From Nocardia cyriacigeorgica (GTDB lineage Bacteria > Actinomycetota > Actinomycetes > Mycobacteriales > Mycobacteriaceae), in contig NZ_JAAGVC010000010.1 in the NCBI RefSeq assembly GCF_010858045.1, positions 105,502-169,501 on the forward strand: 64,000 nucleotides of DNA, in the 5' to 3' direction. Positions 56,639 through 64,000 of this stretch are shown here, piece by piece. Every line of letters begins with the position of its first letter. Position 1 is the stretch's first letter. The translations under genes were made by a program, and so were the position numbers. The notes below the pieces were generated by a model. That model ran no database searches. It was not told where the DNA came from and saw only the letters and a list, made by a program, of their open reading frames with translations.

Positions 56639-58057
56639 ATGACTACGCAGACCAGATCCACCACGAAACGGTGGTGGGCGCTGGCGGTGATCGCCGCCGC
56701 GCAGTTCATGGTCATCATGGACACCTCGATCATCGGGATCGCGCTGCCGAAGATGCAGGCCGAGCTCGGGTTCTCCCAGGAAAATCTCACCTGGGTGTTC
56801 AACGCCTACGTGATCGCCTTCGGCGGTTTGCTACTGCTCGGCGGCAGGCTCTCGGATCTGCTCGGCGCGCGCCGGGTATTCGCCGCGGGCTGGGTGGTGC
56901 TGCTGGCCGGATCGGTGGTCGCCGGTGCCGCGGGCAACGTGGCGACCGAACTGGCGGGCCGGGCCATCCAGGGCGGCGGCGCGGCGCTCATCGCGCCCTC
57001 GGCCTTGACCCTGCTGATGATGCTGTTCGGCTCGTCGCCGCAGGAACTCACCAAGGCGCTGGCCGTCTACGGCGCGGCGGCGCCGGCAGGTGGCACGGCC
57101 GGCGTGTTCCTGGGTGGCGTGATCACCGAATACATCAGTTGGCCTTGGGTTTTCTACATCAACGTGCCGATCGCGATCCTGGCCCTGATCGCCGTTCCGC
57201 TGCTCATGCCCGCCGCCCCGGCACGATCGGGATCGGTGGATGTGCTCGGCGCGGTCACCGTCACCGCGGGTCTGGCCGCGGCGGTCTACGCGATCGTGCA
57301 GGCGCCGGAGGTCGGCTGGGCCTCGGGGCAGACCTGGGGTGTGCTGGCCGTGGCGGCCGCGCTACTGGCGGGCTTCGTCTACCTCCAGTCGCGCAGCAGT
57401 GAACCGCTGATGCGGCTCGGCATCTTCCGCGCACCGAACCTGGCCGCCGCGAATATCGCGCAGTTGCTGCTCGGCGCGGCCTGGGTGCCGATGTGGTTCT
57501 TCCTGAACCTCTACCTGCAGCAGGTGCTCGGCTACAGCGCGTTCCCCTCGGGCGCCGCGCTGCTGCCGATGACGACGCTGATCATGCTCGGCATGATCGT
57601 CATCGCACCGCGGGCGATGCAGCGCTTCGGCGCCAAGCCGATGATCGTGACCGGCCTGCTGATCCTCGGCATCGGCCTGGCGATCATGTCGCTGGTGCGC
57701 CCGACCGGCAACTTCTGGGTCGACGTGCTGCCGGCCTCGCTGGTGGCCGCGGGTGGCATGTCGCTGGCCTTCATACCCTCGTTGGGTACCGCCATCTCCG
57801 CCGCGCGCCCCGAGGAGGGCGGGCTGGCCTCGGGCATCGTGAACGTCAGCTACCAGGTGGGCTCGGCGATCGGCCTGGCCGCGATGACCGCCGTGGCCGC
57901 CGCATTCGGCGCCGACCAGCTCGGCGATCTGCCGGAACTGACCAACGGCTTCTCCGCGGCCTTCCTCGGTGCCGCCGTGATCGCCCTGGCAGGCGCGGGT
58001 ATCGCGGCCGTCACCATGCGCTCGCCGGCGCAGCAGGAGGTGGCCACAGCGGATTGA
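56639..58057 (+). CDS. MFS drug/metal exporter (DHA2 type)
   Basis: 472 residues with about 14 predicted membrane segments and the MFS motif A GGRLSDLLGARRVF. The N-terminal MDTSIIGIALPKMQAELGFS is typical of EmrB/QacA-type proton antiporters. ATG 56639 has AAGGGA upstream; an earlier in-frame start at 56573 would lie inside the operator. The copper-type operator in front, and the copper genes behind, suggest that it responds to copper stress; the exported substrate is not known. Confidence 0.88.
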   Translation: MTTQTRSTTKRWWALAVIAAAQFMVIMDTSIIGIALPKMQAELGFSQENLTWVFNAYVIAFGGLLLLGGRLSDLLGARRVFAAGWVVLLAGSVVAGAAGNVATELAGRAIQGGGAALIAPSALTLLMMLFGSSPQELTKALAVYGAAAPAGGTAGVFLGGVITEYISWPWVFYINVPIAILALIAVPLLMPAAPARSGSVDVLGAVTVTAGLAAAVYAIVQAPEVGWASGQTWGVLAVAAALLAGFVYLQSRSSEPLMRLGIFRAPNLAAANIAQLLLGAAWVPMWFFLNLYLQQVLGYSAFPSGAALLPMTTLIMLGMIVIAPRAMQRFGAKPMIVTGLLILGIGLAIMSLVRPTGNFWVDVLPASLVAAGGMSLAFIPSLGTAISAARPEEGGLASGIVNVSYQVGSAIGLAAMTAVAAAFGADQLGDLPELTNGFSAAFLGAAVIALAGAGIAAVTMRSPAQQEVATAD

Positions 58058-58081
58058 CAAGTTACCCTAGGGGGGTATGGT
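58054..58081 (+). promoter_or_regulatory. CsoR-like copper operator and promoter, copZ-copA
   Basis: TTGACA (58054-58059) overlaps the stop codon of the MFS gene. TATGGT (58076-58081) follows 16 bases later, and TTACCCTAGGGGGGTAT (58062-58078) lies between. Same core as the box before the MFS gene. CsoR bound here would block the promoter until Cu(I) is in excess. No csoR gene is in the window. Confidence 0.7.
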
Positions 58082-58129
58082 AGTAACCACGTTCGACGGA
58101 CAGTCCGTCACCGAGAAGGAGAGCACTCG

Positions 58130-58333
58130 ATGAGCACCACCACCGCGACCGTCACCGGGATGACCTGCGGCTGCTGCGTCAACAAAGTCCGCGACAAGGT
58201 CGGCGCCCTGCCCGGCGTCACCGACGTCGCCGTCGACCTGGACAGCGGCACGGTCACCGTCGACGGCGCACCAGTCGAACGGACGGCGCTGGCGGAGGCC
58301 GTCGCCGCGGCCGGCTTCCAACTGGCCGACTGA
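58130..58333 (+). CDS. copZ: CopZ-like copper chaperone (HMA domain)
   Basis: 67-residue heavy-metal-associated domain. The metal site is GMTCGCC (Cys13, Cys16, with an extra Cys15). The ferredoxin-like pattern is complete, ending AAAGFQLAD. It would carry Cu(I) to the P-type ATPase CopA encoded downstream. It is the first gene after the copper-type operator, with GAGAAGGAG before ATG 58130. Confidence 0.92.
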   Translation: MSTTTATVTGMTCGCCVNKVRDKVGALPGVTDVAVDLDSGTVTVDGAPVERTALAEAVAAAGFQLAD

Positions 58334-58387
58334 AATCCATCCACAGCAATCCACCGCATCGAATCAACAGAAAGACGGAGCCTCCCG

Positions 58388-59326
58388 ATGAACACAACCA
58401 CCAAGTTCGCCGGATTCGCCCTCGGCCTCGCGGCGGTCTTCGGGATCGCTCTCGGTGTCGGCGCCGCGGTCGGTCCGGAACCCTCCGAACCGGCCGGGCA
58501 CGATGCCCACGCGACCGGATCCGCCAGCACCGGCGGATCCGGCTCCGCGGAGCTTCCGGGTGGGCTGGTCGCCACCGAAGCCGGCTACACACTGGCCCTG
58601 GACAACGCGACGACCACCACCACCGCCGACGCCCAGCTGCGGTTCCGCATCCTGGACGCGACGGGCGCACCGGTCACCCGCTACGTCCGCTCACACGACA
58701 AGGACCTGCACCTGATCGTGGTCCGCCGCGATATGGCCGCCTTCCAGCACGTGCACCCGGTTCTCGACGCGAACGGCACCTGGAGTGTTGCGCTGAACCT
58801 CTCCCGGGCCGGCGATTACCGGGTCTACGCCGACTTCACGCCCGAAGGTGGCGAAGCCCTGACCCTCGGCGCCGACCTGCGGGTCGCGGGCCAGTACGAC
58901 GTGCAGCCGCTGCCCGCCCCGGCGACCAGCACCACGGTCGGCGACTACACCGTCACGCTGGACGGCGCGGTCACGCCGGGCCGGGCCTCGAAGGTCACGC
59001 TGACGGTGAGCCGCAACGGGCAGCCGGTCACCGACCTGCAGCCCTACCTCGGTGCGTATGGTCACCTGGTCGCCCTGCGCGCCGCCGACCTCGCCTACCT
59101 GCACGTCCACCCCGAAGGTGAGCCCGGCGACGGTGTCACCGCGGCCGGCCCCGGCATCACCTTCTTCGTGACGGCCCCGACCACCGGCGATTACCGGCTG
59201 TTCCTGGATTTCCAGCACGAGGGCGTGGTGCGGACCGCCGAGTTCACCGCGACCGCGGGCCCGGCCTCGACGACCGCCGCGCCGGACGCGGGCCACGGCG
59301 CCGAACAGCCCGGCCACGGACACTGA
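58388..59326 (+). CDS. Exported His-rich protein of the copper operon
   Basis: 312 residues with an N-terminal signal/anchor (about 6-30). A His-containing linker (AGHDAHATG) follows. Two beta-sandwich-like repeats, each with a similar motif, come next: [21 protein letters not shown] and [19 protein letters not shown]. The tail is His-rich ([11 protein letters not shown]). Proteins of this kind accompany copper ATPases in actinomycetes and may bind or shuttle copper outside the membrane. Their role is not established. It sits between copZ and copA. Confidence 0.8.
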   Translation: MNTTTKFAGFALGLAAVFGIALGVGAAVGPEPSEPAGHDAHATGSASTGGSGSAELPGGLVATEAGYTLALDNATTTTTADAQLRFRILDATGAPVTRYVRSHDKDLHLIVVRRDMAAFQHVHPVLDANGTWSVALNLSRAGDYRVYADFTPEGGEALTLGADLRVAGQYDVQPLPAPATSTTVGDYTVTLDGAVTPGRASKVTLTVSRNGQPVTDLQPYLGAYGHLVALRAADLAYLHVHPEGEPGDGVTAAGPGITFFVTAPTTGDYRLFLDFQHEGVVRTAEFTATAGPASTTAAPDAGHGAEQPGHGH

Positions 59327-59396
59327 CCCGGCCCCCGAACCCACCGACCTCGCACCGAGCGACAATTTACTGAGCACCAGAGAAACGGAGCGACCC

Positions 59397-61649
59397 ATGA
59401 CCACCGCGACACAACCACCCGCCACCGGGCAGGTCGAATTGGTGATCGGTGGCATGACCTGCGCGTCCTGCGCCAACCGCATCGAGAAGAAGCTGAACAA
59501 ACTCGACGGCGTCACCGCGACGGTGAACTACGCGACCGAGAAGGCGCGCGTCGACTTCACCGGCGACATCTCCCCCGACGATCTGATCGCCACCGTCGAG
59601 CAGGCCGGCTACACCGCCGCCCTGCCCGCGCCGAAGGTGGAAGCGGCCGCCGCCGAACCGGTGGAGGAGGATCCGACCGCCTCGCTGCGGACCCGGCTGC
59701 TGGTCTCGCTGGTGCTGACCGTCCCGGTGATCGCCATGGCGATGATCCCGGCCCTGCAGTTCACCAACTGGCAGTGGCTGTCGCTGACGCTGGCCGCTCC
59801 GGTCGTGGTGTGGGGCGCGCTGCCGTTCCACAAGGCGGCGTGGACCAACCTGCGGCACGCCACCGCCACCATGGACACGCTGGTATCCATCGGCACGCTG
59901 GCCGCGTTCGGCTGGTCGATCTACGCGCTGTTCTGGGGCACCGCCGGTACGCCGGGGATGACCCACCCGTTCGAGTTCACCATCTCGCGGATGGACGGTT
60001 CCGGCAGCATCTACCTCGAGGCCGCGGCCGGCGTGACCACCTTCATCCTGGCCGGACGCTTCTTCGAGGCCAGGTCGAAGCGACGGGCCGGTGCTGCCCT
60101 GCGGGCACTGCTCGAGCTCGGCGCCAAAGAGGTTTCGGTGCTGCGCGACGGCGTCGAGCAGCGGATTCCAGTGGAGGAGTTGACCGTCGGGGACCGGTTC
60201 GTGGTGCGCCCCGGCGAGAAGATCGCCACCGACGGCGTGATCGTCGAGGGGTCCTCGGCGGTGGACGCGTCCATGCTGACCGGCGAATCGGTGCCGGTCG
60301 AAGTGGGCACCGACGACGCCGTGGTCGGCGCGACCGTCAACGTCGGCGGGCGGATCGTGGTGCGCGCCACCCGCATCGGCTCCGACACCCAGCTCGCCCA
60401 GATGGCCAAGCTGGTCGAGGACGCACAGACCGGTAAGGCGCAGGCCCAGCGGCTGGCGGACAAGATCTCCGGCATCTTCGTGCCGATCGTCATCGCCCTG
60501 TCGGTGGCCACCCTCGGCTTCTGGCTCGGCACCGGCGGCGCGATCGCGGCGGCGTTCACCGCGGCGGTGGCCGTGCTGATCATCGCCTGCCCGTGCGCCC
60601 TCGGCCTGGCCACGCCGACCGCGCTGATGGTCGGCACCGGGCGCGGCGCCCAGCTCGGCATCCTGATCAAGGGACCGGAGGTGCTCGAATCCACCCGTCG
60701 CGTGGACACCGTGGTGCTGGACAAGACCGGCACCGTCACCACCGGCAAGATGACCCTGCTCGACGTCATCGCGGCCGACGGTGAGGCTACCGACGAGGTG
60801 CTGGCCCTGGCCGGTGCGCTGGAGGATTCTTCCGAACACCCCATCGCCCAGGCCATCGCCAAGGGCGCACGGGACAAGCTCGGCGAACTGAAGCCGGTCG
60901 AGGGTTTCGCGAATATCGAGGGCCTCGGCGTTCAGGGTGTGGTGGACGGTCACGCGGTGATCGTCGGCCGGGCCCGGTTGCTCGCCGACTGGTCGCAGCA
61001 GCTCGACGCCGAACTCGAACGCGCCATGGCGGCCGCCGAGGCCGAGGGCAAGACCGCGGTCGCGATCGGCTGGGACGGTAAGGCGCGCGGGGTGCTCGTG
61101 GTGGCGGATGCGGTGAAGCCGACCTCCGCGCAGGCGATCACTCAGCTGCGTGCGCTCGGCCTGACCCCGATCATGTTGACCGGCGACAATGCCGCCGCCG
61201 CCCGCGCGATCGGCGACCAGGTGGGCATCGACGAGGTGATCGCGGAGGTGCTGCCGCAGGACAAGGTCGAGACCGTCAAGCGGTTGCAGGCCGAGGGCAA
61301 GGTGGTCGCCATGGTCGGCGACGGCGTCAACGATGCGGCCGCGCTGGCCCAGGCCGATCTCGGTCTGGCGATGGGCACCGGCACCGATGTCGCCATCGAG
61401 GCCAGTGATCTGACGCTGGTGCGCGGTGATCTGCGTGCGGCGGCGGATGCCATCCGGCTGTCGCGGCGGACGCTGGCCACCATCAAGGGCAATCTGTTCT
61501 GGGCCTTCGCCTACAACGTGGCCGCGATTCCGCTGGCCATGGCGGGCCTGCTGAATCCGATGCTCGCGGGCGCGGCGATGGCGTTCTCCTCGGTGTTCGT
61601 GGTGAGCAACAGCCTGCGGTTGCGCAATTTCCGGTCCACCGCGCGGTAA
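59397..61649 (+). CDS. copA: CopA-type Cu(I)-exporting P1B ATPase
   Basis: 750 residues: an N-terminal HMA domain with GGMTCASC (Cys22, Cys25), then eight membrane segments. The actuator has TGES, the CPC metal site is Cys398-Pro399-Cys400 and the phosphorylated Asp442 is in DKTGT. GDGVND follows near residue 640. CPC with the HMA domain indicates Cu(I) export. ATG 59397 with GGAG upstream. It is last in the copper operon and followed by a strong hairpin terminator. Confidence 0.95.
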   Translation: MTTATQPPATGQVELVIGGMTCASCANRIEKKLNKLDGVTATVNYATEKARVDFTGDISPDDLIATVEQAGYTAALPAPKVEAAAAEPVEEDPTASLRTRLLVSLVLTVPVIAMAMIPALQFTNWQWLSLTLAAPVVVWGALPFHKAAWTNLRHATATMDTLVSIGTLAAFGWSIYALFWGTAGTPGMTHPFEFTISRMDGSGSIYLEAAAGVTTFILAGRFFEARSKRRAGAALRALLELGAKEVSVLRDGVEQRIPVEELTVGDRFVVRPGEKIATDGVIVEGSSAVDASMLTGESVPVEVGTDDAVVGATVNVGGRIVVRATRIGSDTQLAQMAKLVEDAQTGKAQAQRLADKISGIFVPIVIALSVATLGFWLGTGGAIAAAFTAAVAVLIIACPCALGLATPTALMVGTGRGAQLGILIKGPEVLESTRRVDTVVLDKTGTVTTGKMTLLDVIAADGEATDEVLALAGALEDSSEHPIAQAIAKGARDKLGELKPVEGFANIEGLGVQGVVDGHAVIVGRARLLADWSQQLDAELERAMAAAEAEGKTAVAIGWDGKARGVLVVADAVKPTSAQAITQLRALGLTPIMLTGDNAAAARAIGDQVGIDEVIAEVLPQDKVETVKRLQAEGKVVAMVGDGVNDAAALAQADLGLAMGTGTDVAIEASDLTLVRGDLRAAADAIRLSRRTLATIKGNLFWAFAYNVAAIPLAMAGLLNPMLAGAAMAFSSVFVVSNSLRLRNFRSTAR

Positions 61650-61660
61650 CGGCACAAAGC

Positions 61661-61696
61661 AACGGGCGGGACGGCTGATCGGCCGTCCCGCCCGTT
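61661..61696. terminator. Strong hairpin terminator between copA and tRNA-Gly
   Basis: AACGGGCGGGACGGC (61661-61675) pairs perfectly over 15 bases with 61682-61696, with a six-base loop, followed by GTTTCG. It is 11 bases past the copA stop and 20 bases past the tRNA 3' end on the other strand, so it may serve both. Confidence 0.85.
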
Positions 61697-61716
61697 GTTT
61701 CGTGGTCTGTGAAGAG

Positions 61717-61789
61717 AGCGGATGACGGGATTCGAACCCGCGACCCTCACCTTGGCAAGGTGATGCGCTACCAGCTGCGCTACATCCGC
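61717..61789 (-). tRNA. tRNA-Gly (anticodon GCC)
   Basis: 73-base cloverleaf on the minus strand. Acceptor stem GCGGATG/CATCCGC, D-stem GCGC/GCGC, anticodon stem TCACC/GGTGA with loop TTGCCAA, and a T-arm with GGGTTCGAATCCC. Discriminator base T; the 3' CCA is not encoded. All helices pair. Confidence 0.97.
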
Positions 61790-61893
61790 ATATCGCCGCG
61801 TCGGCGGTGATCCGCCATCGTGCGACGCCAAACTTTAGCCGGAAGCGGCGCCGGGTGCCAAACCGGCTCGTCACCAGCTGTTGCTTCGCTGTC

Positions 61894-62676
61894 CTACTCG
61901 GGTTCAGGGGCCGGGTCAGCTGCCGGGCGTCGCGTCGCCGCGCGCTCGGCCCGGCGGGCGGCCAGCTCGGCGCGCTCCAGTTCCGCCGCGCGCTCCAGCG
62001 TCGGTGCACCGCCACCGAGCCGGGCGGGCACCCATGGCGCACCGGCCGGTGCCGGGTACCCGTCCTGCGCGGCGGCGAGCTGGACGCCGAGTTCGGTACG
62101 CAACCGCGCGGTCAGTTCATCGGGTGTGCCCATCGGCGGGATCGGGGGCCCGATCCGGATATTGATCGGGAAGTTATTGCGACCCAATCGTTTCGGGATA
62201 TCTTTGGTCCAGATGCGCTGGGCGCCCCAGATGGCCAGCGGAATGATCGGCACATCCGCCTCGATGGCCATCCTGGCCGCCCCGGATTTGAATTCCTTCA
62301 ACTCGAAGCTGCGGCTGATGGTGGCCTCGGGATAGACGACCACCAGTTCACCCGCGCGCAGCGCATCGACAGCGCGGGCGAAGGATTCGGCACCGGCCGA
62401 CCGGTCGACGCCGATCGCCTTGCAATGCTTCATCAGAAAGCCGACGATCCCGTGTTCGAGTTCGGCTTTCATCATGTACCGCACATTGCGACCCGAATTA
62501 CGGCCGACCAGACCGACTTCCATGAAATCGAGGTAAGCGGTGTGATTCACCGCGACCACACCGCCACCGCTGCGCGGAAACAGCTCCTGACCGCGAATAT
62601 CGATCCGCAATCCCTGCGCCCAGAGCACTGTGCGCACCAAACCGGTGAGGATGTCGTAGACCGGTTCACGAGCCAT
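61894..62676 (-). CDS. 1-acylglycerol-3-phosphate acyltransferase-like (PlsC), first copy
   Basis: 260 residues. PlsC motifs: NHTAYLDF (HX4D, catalytic His), VVVYPEATISRS (acceptor binding) and VPIIPLAIWGAQRIW. It acylates lysophosphatidate or a related acceptor during phospholipid synthesis. It is the close paralogue of the next gene. In M. tuberculosis a run of related genes lies in the same neighbourhood (Rv3814c-Rv3816c). ATG 62676. Its C-terminus is a charged Ala/Arg/Glu-rich helix. Confidence 0.9.
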   Translation of the reverse strand: MAREPVYDILTGLVRTVLWAQGLRIDIRGQELFPRSGGGVVAVNHTAYLDFMEVGLVGRNSGRNVRYMMKAELEHGIVGFLMKHCKAIGVDRSAGAESFARAVDALRAGELVVVYPEATISRSFELKEFKSGAARMAIEADVPIIPLAIWGAQRIWTKDIPKRLGRNNFPINIRIGPPIPPMGTPDELTARLRTELGVQLAAAQDGYPAPAGAPWVPARLGGGAPTLERAAELERAELAARRAERAATRRPAADPAPEPE

Positions 62677-62699
62677 CCGGCAAACCCCCTGTGGTCGAC

Positions 62700-63461
62700 C
62701 TACTGCTGAGCGGCGTTCTTGCGCGCGGCCCGCGCGGCGGCCTTCTCCGCGGCCTCGGCGGCGTCCATCGCGTCGGCCTCCTCCAGCGTCGGCGCGCTGC
62801 CACCGAGCCGTGCCGGCACCCAGTACGCGCCGGGTTCGTGCTCGTAGTCGCGCTGCACCTCGAGCAGCATGCGCTGCATGGTGGAACGCAGCTGCGCGGT
62901 GAGTTCGGCAGCGGGTTCATAGGGCTGGATGGGTTCGCCGACGGCGATGGAGATCGGAGTGTTGGTGCGGCCGAGCCGCTTCGGGAAACCCTTGGTCCAC
63001 ACCCGCTGCGCACCCCAGATGACGATCGGAATGATCGGCACATCGGCCTCGATGGCCATGCGGGCGGCGCCGGATTTGAATTCCTTGATCTCGAAGCTGC
63101 GGCTGATCGTCGCCTCCGGGTACACCCCGACCAGCTCACCGCGCCGCAGATAGTCGACGGCGGCCTTGTAGGAATCGGCGCCGGCGGACCGATCGACCGG
63201 AATATGCTTGAGCGCCCGCATGATCGGGCCGGAGATCTTGTTGTCGAAGACCTCTTTCTTGGCCATGAACCGGATATAGCGCTTGGGCGTGCGCACCGGA
63301 AGTCCGGCATAGGTGAAGTCCATGTATCCGGTGTGGTTCACCGCCAAGACGGCACCACCGGACGCAGGGATGTGTTCATCGCCGGTGACGGTGAACTTCA
63401 GACCTTCAACGAAGAAGACGGTTCGGGCCAGGCCGATGATCGTCCGGTAGACGGGTTCCAC
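62700..63461 (-). CDS. 1-acylglycerol-3-phosphate acyltransferase-like (PlsC), second copy
   Basis: 253 residues from GTG 63461. Motifs match the first copy: NHTGYMDF, VGVYPEATISRS, EIKEFKSGAARMAIEADVPIIP, then IWGAQRVW. It starts MEPVYRTIIGLART, as the paralogue starts MAREPVYDILTGLVRT. The frame is open far upstream, but that part is unlike the family. It precedes the first copy by 23 bases, so both are likely cotranscribed. Confidence 0.88.
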   Translation of the reverse strand: MEPVYRTIIGLARTVFFVEGLKFTVTGDEHIPASGGAVLAVNHTGYMDFTYAGLPVRTPKRYIRFMAKKEVFDNKISGPIMRALKHIPVDRSAGADSYKAAVDYLRRGELVGVYPEATISRSFEIKEFKSGAARMAIEADVPIIPIVIWGAQRVWTKGFPKRLGRTNTPISIAVGEPIQPYEPAAELTAQLRSTMQRMLLEVQRDYEHEPGAYWVPARLGGSAPTLEEADAMDAAEAAEKAAARAARKNAAQQ

Positions 63462-63559
63462 AATTCCGCTAGCGTAGTCGCTGCCCGGCCGATCCGGCAG
63501 TGCGGCGGTATTGCGCGCCGTAGGCAAGGGTGATCGACCCCAGTCACGCACGAGGAAAG

Positions 63560-64000
63560 GTGATCTCCGAAGTGGACCGCGCCGAGCCCGAATCGCAGGA
63601 CATCCGCAACGTCGCGCAGGATGCGAGCGCCGTACGGCGGGCGAGCGATCCGGGTGGTGCCGAGCGTTCCGGCGGACCGGTCGGCGCCCATCCGATGACC
63701 GGCGGGCACCGTGGCGCGACGCCGCCGCAGCACCCGGACCAGCGGCGGAGCAGCTCCCGCCGGGCGTCGTTCGGTGCCGCGGCCATTGCCGGCGCGGCAC
63801 TGCTGGCCGGATGCGATTCGGCATCGGGCATACCCGGCGACGATCCGTCCGGCAGCAATTCCATCACCGCGACGACCCCACCCGCGGCGATCCCGGACCG
63901 GACCCCGCCGGCAATGGCCGCGGCACCGAACGACGCCCCGCGGGCGCCGCTTCTGGCACCCCGGGGACCGCACCGACCGGGGGTGCGTCGGCCGGGATCG
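63560..64000 (+). CDS. Lipoprotein gene, N-terminal part, runs off the window
   Basis: Open from GTG 63560 (or GTG 63572) to the window end, 147 codons. A long hydrophilic N-terminal region precedes SRRASFGAAAIAGAALLAGC, an Arg-pair followed by a lipobox with Cys85; then Ser/Thr/Pro-rich sequence. It may use the Tat route, though RRASF is not the exact consensus. GAGGAAAGG at 63552-63560 is the ribosome site. Divergent from the acyltransferases. Function cannot be read from this part. Confidence 0.65.
   Translation, partial: MISEVDRAEPESQDIRNVAQDASAVRRASDPGGAERSGGPVGAHPMTGGHRGATPPQHPDQRRSSSRRASFGAAAIAGAALLAGCDSASGIPGDDPSGSNSITATTPPAAIPDRTPPAMAAAPNDAPRAPLLAPRGPHRPGVRRPGS

Noticed and set aside
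59367..62042. An 891-codon open frame antisense to copA
   Set aside because: It runs through the copA terminator and the tRNA-Gly gene, and the sequence is low-complexity Arg/Gly/His; a shadow of high-GC coding DNA.

Overview
The window is GC-rich DNA from a mycolic-acid-making actinomycete, most likely Nocardia (a close relative such as Rhodococcus cannot be excluded). The evidence is gene content and order. The left two thirds is the cell-envelope core locus known from Mycobacterium tuberculosis (dprE1-dprE2-aftA-emb ... accD4-pks13-fadD32 ... fbp ... aftB-ubiA-PAP2-glfT2-glf), with genus-level differences: two emb genes in tail-to-tail orientation instead of embCAB, four mycolyltransferases in a row, and an F420-type oxidoreductase between fadD32 and the cutinase-like gene.

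Layout. 1-8970 (+): end of dprE1, dprE2, aftA, an extra GT-C-like membrane protein and the first emb gene; these make decaprenyl-phospho-arabinose and build arabinan. 8971-10213: a small ORF and a Uma2-family gene bounded by two near-identical inverted hairpins. 10214-13501 (-): second emb gene. 13647-14144 (+): cyclophilin. 14346-23295 (-): accD4, pks13 and fadD32, the mycolate condensation machinery. 23490-26168 (-): LLM oxidoreductase, cutinase-like phospholipase/thioesterase and a DUF732-type lipoprotein. 26406-32621 (-): four antigen-85-type mycolyltransferases, the first with C-terminal LGFP repeats. 32805-39533 (-): aftB, DPPR synthase, PAP2 phosphatase, galactofuranosyltransferase GlfT2 and UDP-galactopyranose mutase. 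Together these genes make the galactan, the arabinan and the mycolates and join them.

39534-46805 holds a gene-poor stretch with traces of a decayed gene, a Pro/Tyr-rich tetraspan protein, a TipA-type MerR regulator with a palindromic operator, and a divergent pair consisting of a SpoIID/LytB-type protein (-) and a PGRP-type peptidoglycan amidase (+), followed by a HAD phosphatase. 46978-54899 (+) is a peptide ABC transporter operon: two permeases, a fused double ATPase, two tandem binding lipoproteins and a translationally coupled membrane protein. 55010-56472 (+) is a FadR/GntR regulator coupled to a fatty-acid-hydroxylase-like enzyme and ends in a strong intrinsic terminator.

56566-61649 (+) is a copper-response block: an MFS exporter, a CopZ-like chaperone, an exported His-rich protein and a CopA P-type ATPase. 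Two nearly identical CsoR-like operator/promoter boxes precede the MFS gene and copZ. The right end has tRNA-Gly(GCC), two paralogous 1-acylglycerol-3-phosphate acyltransferase-like genes (-) and the start of a lipoprotein gene (+). All functional calls rest on recognised motifs and conserved gene order; no database search was run.
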